Assembly (NCBI RefSeq): GCF_040719145.1
Contig: NZ_JBFDUZ010000002.1
Coordinates: forward strand, 372,001 to 436,000
DNA length: 64,000 bases
Reading direction: 5' to 3'
From: Paenibacillus sp. JQZ6Y-1
GTDB taxonomy: Bacteria > Bacillota > Bacilli > Paenibacillales > Paenibacillaceae
The position numbers and the translations under genes are program-made. Each line of letters opens with the position of its first letter. The first letter of the stretch is position 1. The notes under the pieces are model-generated. The model saw nothing but the letters and a program-made list of their open reading frames with translations. It was not told the DNA's origin and made no database searches. This document shows positions 57,639 to 64,000 of this stretch, one piece after another.

Positions 57639-57687
57639 TTGCATCAGTGTGTATGCTGTGTATATACTGTGCATATAGATATACACA
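57639..57687 (+). promoter_or_regulatory. Promoter with inverted-repeat operator of the GntR/ABC operon
   Basis: TTGCAT (57639-57644), 18 bases, TATACT (57663-57668). TGTGTATAT (57657-57665) and ATATACACA (57679-57687) are perfect inverted halves overlapping the -10 box and start site. YtrA-type GntR regulators usually repress their own operon from such a site, and one is encoded as the second gene. Confidence 0.7.
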
Positions 57688-57773
57688 CTAAGCACAGGTC
57701 ATCTACACCGTAGCCTATCCTTCGATCAAGATATGCCACACCAAGGATGACCGTTAACAGAGAGGGTGTACAT

Positions 57774-58490
57774 ATGCTGGATTTTAAAAAAGGCTGGATA
57801 TTGACGAAACGGGAAATGTCGCTGAACTGGACTATGTTTATTTGGTCGACCATTTTCATGCTATATATGGGCGGAGTGATCGGATTTCTGTACTTTACGC
57901 AGGATGAATCGCGGATGACTCATGCATTGCTTGATTTTATTCTGCTGCTCATTGCGCCGCTGCTTGGTATCGACTATTCACGTCGTGCTTTCCGGTTGTG
58001 GCAAGAGGATTCGTATCGCAAACAGATGCAGTATTATCGCTCCTTGCCGATTCCGTTTGCTGCTGTACTGGGCAGTCGGTTACAAATTTTGCTGATGAGT
58101 CTCGTGTATAACAGCACACTCGTGTTCACACTGACGTATGTCATCGGTATACGCAACATGCCTGATGTAACATGGACTGGTTATCTGGTATTCGTAGTGA
58201 CGACGATTGGATTCGGGCTGCTGCTAACGGCATTTTATATTTACTGGGAGTACATGGTCAATTACAAGCGATATGTATTATGGTCTAGCATTATGACGAT
58301 TCTGATCGTGATTGTAACGGTGATTAGCATGACGCTGGGCTGGGGGATTGCCGATCGAGTGCTGACGCTGTCGGTTCAATACGGTCTGGCTTCACCGCTG
58401 ATGTGGATCGGATTGATCGTTGGTGCGGGCGCGCTGACAGTATCCTTTATTATCGTGAATCGCAAAGCCAAAACAAGAGATCTATTGTGA
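57774..58490 (+). CDS. ABC-2-type membrane protein
   Basis: 238 residues from the ATG at 57774 after GAGGGTG. Six hydrophobic segments with the first helix MFIWSTIFMLYMGGVIGFLYF. It resembles permease subunits of YtrA-regulated ABC exporters (YtrC/YtrD-like). It is the first gene of the operon 57774-62202. Confidence 0.78.
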   Translation: MLDFKKGWILTKREMSLNWTMFIWSTIFMLYMGGVIGFLYFTQDESRMTHALLDFILLLIAPLLGIDYSRRAFRLWQEDSYRKQMQYYRSLPIPFAAVLGSRLQILLMSLVYNSTLVFTLTYVIGIRNMPDVTWTGYLVFVVTTIGFGLLLTAFYIYWEYMVNYKRYVLWSSIMTILIVIVTVISMTLGWGIADRVLTLSVQYGLASPLMWIGLIVGAGALTVSFIIVNRKAKTRDLL

Positions 58491-58541
58491 TCCTACCCTA
58501 CCGAAGGGAAGCAACAGGTGGAATGGACGGAGGACAGAACA

Positions 58542-58937
58542 ATGAGAATACCTGTGCAAATTAATGAACATAGTGCGGAGCCGCTGTATCGTCAGGTGGA
58601 GAATCAGCTTCGTGCGCTGATCATCAGTGGACAACTGCAAGAAGGCATATTGCTTCCATCGATCCGTGAGTTTGCCGCTGATCTGAAGTGTAGCGTGATC
58701 ACGATTCGGCGCGTGTATCAGGACTTGGAAAATGAAGGGCTACTGCGTACCCGTCAAGGAACGGGAACCTTTGTGACTGGCGTGGAGGAGGAGCTTCGTA
58801 GCCGAATGGGAGAGGAACAAGTGCGTCAGCTAATCGACGATATGATCGTACGCAGCTACAATCTGGGCTGGACACGGCAGCAATTGAGTCGTTTGATTGA
58901 AGACATGCTCAACAAGCATGACGACCAACAGACATAA
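58542..58937 (+). CDS. GntR family transcriptional regulator, YtrA subfamily
   Basis: 131 residues from the ATG at 58542, eight bases after GGAGG. The GntR winged helix covers residues 10-75 (EPLYRQVENQLRALIISGQL; LPSIREFAADLKCSVITIRR), followed by a short C-terminal helical tail, the size of YtrA-type regulators. These sense cell-envelope or antibiotic signals poorly understood in most cases and repress a linked ABC exporter. An inverted repeat over the operon promoter is the probable target. Confidence 0.9.
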   Translation: MRIPVQINEHSAEPLYRQVENQLRALIISGQLQEGILLPSIREFAADLKCSVITIRRVYQDLENEGLLRTRQGTGTFVTGVEEELRSRMGEEQVRQLIDDMIVRSYNLGWTRQQLSRLIEDMLNKHDDQQT

Positions 58938-58950
58938 GGAGATGGTAAAC

Positions 58951-59928
58951 ATGAACCGCAATCCTTTGCAAAGCGTCAATACTATACAGCATCCAACGGA
59001 GCCGCAACCGGCAATCCTGCTAGAGCAAGTATGCAAAGCAAGACGTGATCATATGATCGGTCCGCTGAATTGGAGTGTTCCACAGGGGTATGTGACTGCA
59101 CTCGTCGGCGAGAACGGTACCGGCAAAAGCACACTGCTACATATGCTGCTGCGCACAGTTTACCCAGATCGTGGAGATATTCACTGGTTCGGTCATCACT
59201 ATGCAAGCGAGCTGCCGATCGAGCTGCGTCAGCAGATTGCGTATATCGGCGATGGTTCTTCGCCAGAGGAAAATCGCATGACTGCCCATGAGGCAGCAGC
59301 CTTCCGCGCTCAGTGGTATCCACGCTGGAATGCGGAGCGATTCGAACAGCTATTGGAGACGCTGAATGTACCATCCAATGCTCGTCTGTCCAAAGTATCC
59401 AAAGGGCAGCGGCAAAAGTTTGAATTGGCGGCAGCACTGGCATCCTCGCCACGTTTACTGCTGCTGGATGAGCCATCGTCTGGTCTGGACCCGTTTGCTT
59501 GGAAGGATATGCTGGATGTGCTGCATACGTATATGGATAGCGGCGAGATTACGATGATCATCACTACGCACCGGATGGAGGAAGTGAAGCGCCTTGCCGA
59601 TTATGTGGCGCTCATGCACCACGGTCAGATCGTTGGTATGCGGGAAAAGGACGAGTTGTATCAGCAATGGAAAGAAATCTGGCTTGAGCCGCATCCACAG
59701 TCTGGTGCCGCCGATGCCGAGTTGCTGCGTGATTGGCATGGCATATTGGAATGGGAGCAGCGAAGCGATGGCTCGGTACGCATCCTGACCGCCGATGCCG
59801 ACGCGTTGGTGCAGATTGCGAACGAAAATGGTATCACTTTACAAGTACGTGGATTGGAATGGGAAGAACTGCTGTTATGCTGGGTACGCCATCATCAAAT
59901 GAATGTGAACAGGGAGGTCCAATCATGA
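58951..59928 (+). CDS. ABC transporter ATP-binding protein
   Basis: 325 residues from the ATG at 58951 after AAGGAG. Walker A is GENGTGKST, the signature is weak (LSKVSKGQRQKFELA), Walker B LLLDEPSSGLDP, switch His in IITTHRMEE. About 20 N-terminal residues precede the nucleotide-binding fold and 100 follow it. It should power the ABC-2 permease of the first gene. The stop overlaps the next start (ATGA). Confidence 0.9.
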   Translation: MNRNPLQSVNTIQHPTEPQPAILLEQVCKARRDHMIGPLNWSVPQGYVTALVGENGTGKSTLLHMLLRTVYPDRGDIHWFGHHYASELPIELRQQIAYIGDGSSPEENRMTAHEAAAFRAQWYPRWNAERFEQLLETLNVPSNARLSKVSKGQRQKFELAAALASSPRLLLLDEPSSGLDPFAWKDMLDVLHTYMDSGEITMIITTHRMEEVKRLADYVALMHHGQIVGMREKDELYQQWKEIWLEPHPQSGAADAELLRDWHGILEWEQRSDGSVRILTADADALVQIANENGITLQVRGLEWEELLLCWVRHHQMNVNREVQS

Positions 59929-60833
59929 ATCAGCCGTTACAATTGCACGACATCGTCAAGCAGTATGCCGGTCACACGGCAGTAGACGGGTTATCGTTTC
60001 AAGTGGAAAAGGGCGAGATCTATGGGCTGTTAGGAGGCAACGGCGCAGGCAAAACGACAACCATGCGCATGGTGCTGGGCTTGATTCATCCAGACGAAGG
60101 GCATATTTCATACGATGGCAAGCCGTATCATAACGGATTACAGCCGCTTATGGGGTATCTGCCGGAGGAGCGCGGATTGTATCCGAAGGTAAAGGTCAGC
60201 GATCAACTGCTGTATCTGGCGCATCTGCGCGGCATGAAGGCAGCGGATGCCCGTCAAAGTCTGCGGTACTGGCTGGAACGCTTTGATGCGATGGAATACG
60301 AGAACAAACGGATTGAGGAGCTGTCCAAGGGCAATCAGCAGAAAATGGGCTTTATCGCTGCCGTTATTCATCGTCCGAGTATTCTCATTCTCGACGAGGC
60401 ATTTAGCGGATTGGACCCAGTCAATGTAGAGATGCTCAAGGAAGTAGTGCTAGAGCTGCGTAATGAAGGAACCGCGATTCTCTTCTCCACCCATCGGATG
60501 GAGCATGTGGAGGAATTGTGTCGTCACCTGACAATGCTCAAGCGGTCCAAGCCCGTACTGCAAGGCGATATTCGCGAGATCAAAAAGGCATATCCAAGGG
60601 AGCATGTGCTGCTGCGTACGCCGCAGGACATTGACGGATTGGAACAACTGCCCGGTGTGCTGCAAGTCGAGCGCCGCGCAGAGGGCGATTATCGGCTTAA
60701 GGTGGGCGACGAGCAGACGGCAAGGCAGGTATTGCAAACGGCGCTGGCAGTCGGCAATGTAGACCGTTTCGAGATTCAGGAACCAACATTGAATGAAATC
60801 TTTATTAAGGTGGTGGGACAATCTCATGAATAA
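59925..60833 (+). CDS. ABC transporter ATP-binding protein, NatA-like
   Basis: 302 residues from the ATG at 59925 (AGGGAGG, eight bases). Walker A GGNGAGKTT, signature ELSKGNQQKMGF, Walker B LILDEAFSGLDP, followed by the C-terminal DUF4162-type tail usual in NatA/YhaQ ATPases. It overlaps the next gene by eight bases. With the following permease it forms a second exporter inside the same operon. Confidence 0.92.
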   Translation: MNQPLQLHDIVKQYAGHTAVDGLSFQVEKGEIYGLLGGNGAGKTTTMRMVLGLIHPDEGHISYDGKPYHNGLQPLMGYLPEERGLYPKVKVSDQLLYLAHLRGMKAADARQSLRYWLERFDAMEYENKRIEELSKGNQQKMGFIAAVIHRPSILILDEAFSGLDPVNVEMLKEVVLELRNEGTAILFSTHRMEHVEELCRHLTMLKRSKPVLQGDIREIKKAYPREHVLLRTPQDIDGLEQLPGVLQVERRAEGDYRLKVGDEQTARQVLQTALAVGNVDRFEIQEPTLNEIFIKVVGQSHE

Positions 60834-62202
60834 AATGGGCGCAGTAATCTCCTTCACATACCGGAACAAGGTCAAAACAAAATCATTCCGTTGGACGACC
60901 CTTTTGCTAGCATTATTGCTCATCATCGGCTTGAATATTCCATATGCGATCCAGCTCTTTTCCGGTGGCTCCGCAGATGGCACGATCCGTATCGGCATTG
61001 CTTCTAGTTCCTACAATGATATTGCTGACGATATCCGGCAAGCATCGGATGAAGCGCAGCAAACAGCCACTACCTCCGCGTCTGGAACGTCGAGCGACAA
61101 TGCTAATAACAGCATGAGCAATGGAGGATCATCAGCATTGTCCACTAATACAGATGAGGGTTCGTCTACCAAACTGACGTGGAACAATGAACCCCAATCC
61201 GCCGCTCAGTTGAATCAACAGCTAGAGCAAAAGGAGCTGGACGGATATCTATTGCTGCGCAGTGGCACGGATAAGGATGCCTTTCCGACCGTCACCTATG
61301 TGAGCGATGACAATAATGCCAACGTACAGGCTATTTTGCAAGGAGCTACACAAGCGGTTAAGCTGCGGACGATTGCTGCTGGTCAGCTTAGCGATGAGCA
61401 GCTTGCCGAGCTGGGCAGCCCTGTCACGGTCGGCACAATATCACCGGATACCTTAACTGGTGGAGCAGCGACACCTAAGACGTTTTCATCCGAGAACTTT
61501 ATTCTAGTCTATATGCTAATGGTGCTGTTCTTTATCTCGCTTACGATGACTGGCAATATGGTCGCGGCTGAAATTACCGCCGAGAAAAGCTCGCGCGTGA
61601 TGGAGATTCTTATCACCAGCGTCTCGCCGCTGACGCAGATGTTCGGTAAGATTATTGGCATCTTCCTTGTCGGGCTGACGCAGATGGGTATCTATGCACT
61701 GGTGTTGGGTATTCATTTGACCTTGCCGTATTACCAGCATGTGCTGGCGCAATTCGATCTGCATGTATCCAATCTGTCGTGGGAAGTAGCAGTATTCGGC
61801 TTCCTTTACTATATTCTCGGCTACTTCCTGTACTCTACGCTGTATGCGGCAGTCGGTTCGATTGTGAGCCGTACTGAGGATTTGGGACAAGCGGTATCGC
61901 TATTGACCGTACTGACGCTGGCGGCATTTTACATCGGTATCTTCAGCATTTCCAAGCCGGATACACTGCTGATTCGCATTGCATCGTATATCCCATTCTT
62001 CTCGCCAACAACGTCCCTGATCCGACTGGGATTGGGCAACATGGCATGGTGGGAAATCGCAATCTCTATATTGATTTTGCTAGTATCCATCGTGATCTGC
62101 GGCTGGATCTCTGCGAAGATTTATCGTACCGGGGTACTGATGTATGGCAAGCGTCCGACGTGGAAGGAATTAAGAAAAGCTATGAAGGCGTACAAAATCT
62201 GA
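60826..62202 (+). CDS. ABC-2 type permease, NatB-like
   Basis: 458 residues from the ATG at 60826. One N-terminal helix (about 20-42) is followed by a large external domain (45-225, with a Ser/Asn-rich insert around 80-125) and five or more C-terminal helices. The ITAEKSSRVMEILITSVSP motif is characteristic of NatB/YhaP permeases. Related systems export sodium or are tied to envelope stress; the substrate here is unknown. Confidence 0.9.
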   Translation: MNKMGAVISFTYRNKVKTKSFRWTTLLLALLLIIGLNIPYAIQLFSGGSADGTIRIGIASSSYNDIADDIRQASDEAQQTATTSASGTSSDNANNSMSNGGSSALSTNTDEGSSTKLTWNNEPQSAAQLNQQLEQKELDGYLLLRSGTDKDAFPTVTYVSDDNNANVQAILQGATQAVKLRTIAAGQLSDEQLAELGSPVTVGTISPDTLTGGAATPKTFSSENFILVYMLMVLFFISLTMTGNMVAAEITAEKSSRVMEILITSVSPLTQMFGKIIGIFLVGLTQMGIYALVLGIHLTLPYYQHVLAQFDLHVSNLSWEVAVFGFLYYILGYFLYSTLYAAVGSIVSRTEDLGQAVSLLTVLTLAAFYIGIFSISKPDTLLIRIASYIPFFSPTTSLIRLGLGNMAWWEIAISILILLVSIVICGWISAKIYRTGVLMYGKRPTWKELRKAMKAYKI

Positions 62203-62209
62203 TTGATGA

Positions 62210-62243
62210 CTGCTCGCCTTTACGCAAGGCTAGAGGCGAGCAG
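62210..62243 (+). terminator. Hairpin after the NatAB-like genes
   Basis: CTGCTCGCCT pairs with AGGCGAGCAG around a 14-base loop, with no T run. It may be a weak terminator or an attenuator before the M23 gene, which starts 45 bases later. Confidence 0.5.
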
Positions 62244-62287
62244 CATAGGATGTCATAGCGATCATCCAACTTTGGGAGGGATGACAG

Positions 62288-63400
62288 ATGAACAATCGGT
62301 CGATTTTACAGAAATGGCAATGGGCAGATGGAAGGGGCAAAAGAATTGCTGTTACAGCTTGTATCCTTGCCGCTACATGGACGATGACTGCATGCAGCAA
62401 TGCCAACGATGGCAGTCCTAGCAGCGACACATCGGCGTCTACCCGTTCTACAGCCACTGAGCAATCTGGACAGGAGGAAGCAGCGATGCAGAATCAACCG
62501 TCTAACGCACAAGATCAGAATGAACAAGCACAGCCAACCACGTTGCAGCCGCAGCACATACCGACCGCTTTATTGCAAGGTGATACCAAGACGGTGTATG
62601 CCCAGCTGACACCGGAGTTTCAAAAGCTGCTAACAGAGCAGCAGTTGGCGGACACCGTGCAAGCATCTTTGCAGCATATACAATCCTTTCATATGCTAGG
62701 CAAAGGGATAGAGCTCAATCACCATACGCAATATAGTTGGCTAGACAGTACCGGCAAGCTTGGCTTAATCGCCGTATTGGATCAACAAAATAGAATAGCT
62801 GGTCTACAGATGCAACCAGTAGAATCTTTTCCAACAACGGATGCCAAACGGACTGATACTGTGTATCGTTTACCATTTCAAGGGGATTGGTTCGTCTTTT
62901 GGGGCGGCAGTAATGTGCTGCAAAATTATCACTATGCGGTAGAATCGCAACGATACGCATATGATTTTATTCAGGTGAAGGATGGTATGTCCTACAGCGG
63001 CGATGCCACAATCAATCGCAGCTATTACGCGTTCGGGCAGCCCGCACTATCACCGGCGGATGGTACGGTGGTGGCAGTCGTGAACGATATTGTGGATAAC
63101 GAGCCAGTCGGCAAAATGAATCCAGCACAGCCCGCAGGCAATCATGTTGTGATTCGTAGCGGCAGCGAATATAGTCTGCTGGGGCATTTGCAGAAAGGTT
63201 CAGTGACCGTGAAGAAGGGCGATACCGTCCAAGCTGGACAGATCATCGGTAAGGTCGGTAACTCCGGTAATTCTAGCGAAGCACATCTGCATGTTCAGGT
63301 GGCAGATCACCCCGATTTGGCAAAGGGCAAATCGATTCCGATCCATTGGCAAGGCGATATTCAGCCTACTAGAGGTCAAACCGTGAATAGCAATCAATAA
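62288..63400 (+). CDS. M23 peptidase-like lipoprotein with DUF3887-like domain
   Basis: 370 residues after GGGAGGG. The signal sequence ends in a lipobox-like MTAC (about Cys36). A Gln/Ser-rich linker precedes a DUF3887-like domain (about 95-195, LLQGDTKTVYAQLTPEFQKLL). The C-terminal LytM/M23 fold follows: YAYDFI, LSPADGTVVAV, NHVVIRSGSEYSLLGHLQKG, EAHLHVQV. The second HxH motif is present (HLH), but the first metal histidine (usual HxGxD) is replaced by YAYD, so hydrolase activity is uncertain; it may bind or regulate the wall. Its place after the GntR/ABC operon fits an envelope role. Confidence 0.85.
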   Translation: MNNRSILQKWQWADGRGKRIAVTACILAATWTMTACSNANDGSPSSDTSASTRSTATEQSGQEEAAMQNQPSNAQDQNEQAQPTTLQPQHIPTALLQGDTKTVYAQLTPEFQKLLTEQQLADTVQASLQHIQSFHMLGKGIELNHHTQYSWLDSTGKLGLIAVLDQQNRIAGLQMQPVESFPTTDAKRTDTVYRLPFQGDWFVFWGGSNVLQNYHYAVESQRYAYDFIQVKDGMSYSGDATINRSYYAFGQPALSPADGTVVAVVNDIVDNEPVGKMNPAQPAGNHVVIRSGSEYSLLGHLQKGSVTVKKGDTVQAGQIIGKVGNSGNSSEAHLHVQVADHPDLAKGKSIPIHWQGDIQPTRGQTVNSNQ

Positions 63401-63525
63401 TTCATAGTAAATAAGAGAGAAGCAACCATACACTAATTCTCAATATAAGTCTGCTAACAACGTATAAAAGATTTCATATCAATACCTGCTCGTCCTACCG
63501 TGAGATTGGGAGAAGGAATAAAACA

Positions 63526-64000
63526 ATGAAAAAATTATTAAAGATTATGCTCATAGCTGTAGTCAGTATCGTGCTGCTCATTGTCTTGTTCGTAGCGACG
63601 GTCTATACCGTTAACGTTATAGCGAGTCGCTCCGAGCAAAAGGAAATTCAGCCCTACGGTCAAGCAGTGACTGTAGATGGGAAGAAGATGAATGTACTGA
63701 TTGAAGGTACAGGTAGTCAGACGATTGTGCTGCTGCCGGGCTTTGGTACCGCTTCGCCTGTGCTTGATTTTAAGCCGTTACTTGCACAATTGTCTCCGCA
63801 TTATCGGGTCGTGGTGGTAGAGCCGTTTGGCTACGGACTGAGCGATGTGACAGACAAGCCGCGTACTGTGGACAATATCACGAGTGAGATTCATGCCGCA
63901 TTACAGCAGTTGAAGATCAACAACTATGTACTGATGGGTCATTCGATTGCGGGAATCTATGGGCTGGACTATGTGAACAAATATCCGAAGGAAGTGACCG
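63526..64000 (+). CDS. Alpha/beta hydrolase, C-terminus beyond the window
   Basis: The first 158 residues are present from the ATG at 63526, nine bases after AGAAGGA. A membrane anchor (about residues 6-30) is followed by an alpha/beta hydrolase fold: LLPGFGTASPVLDFKPL with the oxyanion loop, RVVVVEPFGYGLSD, and the nucleophile elbow GHSIAGIYG. It is a membrane-anchored esterase- or lipase-like hydrolase; the acid and histidine of the triad lie outside the window. Confidence 0.88.
   Translation, partial: MKKLLKIMLIAVVSIVLLIVLFVATVYTVNVIASRSEQKEIQPYGQAVTVDGKKMNVLIEGTGSQTIVLLPGFGTASPVLDFKPLLAQLSPHYRVVVVEPFGYGLSDVTDKPRTVDNITSEIHAALQQLKINNYVLMGHSIAGIYGLDYVNKYPKEVT

Overview
The window looks like chromosome from a Paenibacillus-type Gram-positive bacterium (Bacillota, Paenibacillaceae). 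Evidence: strong AGGAGG-type ribosome binding sites, frequent GTG/TTG starts, sigma-A promoters of the TTTACA-N17-TATAAT kind, lipoprotein signal peptides on the solute-binding proteins, classic stem-plus-U terminators, and protein families typical of that group. I see no tRNA, rRNA, CRISPR array, insertion sequence or prophage gene.

Layout. 1-4.0 kb: the start of a carbon-nitrogen hydrolase (cut by the left edge), a LytS-type membrane histidine kinase and an MFS transporter. 4.2-11.5 kb: RidA translationally coupled to an ArsR-type regulator, then a complete five-gene peptide/nickel-type ABC importer operon. 11.7-21.2 kb: a TspO-like membrane protein and an alpha-glucoside module (two permeases and a binding protein without an ATPase, a GH31 alpha-glucosidase behind a LacI-like operator, a ROK glucokinase), then CutC. 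21.5-33.1 kb: a SNF2 helicase with an unrecognised coupled partner, a VanY-type carboxypeptidase lipoprotein, a UvrD-type helicase, a zinc-ribbon protein, a TrmB-type regulator, a Nudix hydrolase and an MscL channel with an added zinc ribbon.

33.6-52.4 kb is the core of the window: an exopolysaccharide (EPS) locus of the Wzx/Wzy type. It has a Wzz-like co-polymerase, a CpsD-like tyrosine kinase, GalU, a priming sugar transferase, GDP-fucose enzymes (Gmd, Fcl, ManC), a flippase, a polymerase, four further glycosyltransferases, two acetyltransferases and UDP-glucose dehydrogenase. The predicted product is a fucose-containing, probably acetylated and acidic polymer, colanic-acid-like in its precursor set. 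The most interesting non-coding signals lie here: an identical 17-bp palindrome in front of the first two transcription units, a highly structured 550-nt gap after the kinase gene (the position of the EAR/epsC antitermination RNA in Bacillus), and a second strongly folded region at about 46.56-46.70 kb.

52.7-64 kb: an XRE regulator, xanthine phosphoribosyltransferase, a UgtP-like glycolipid glucosyltransferase, a class C beta-lactamase-like serine hydrolase, a small conserved-looking protein, a YtrA-type GntR/ABC operon with an inverted repeat over its promoter, an M23 peptidase-like lipoprotein, and the start of an alpha/beta hydrolase (cut by the right edge).
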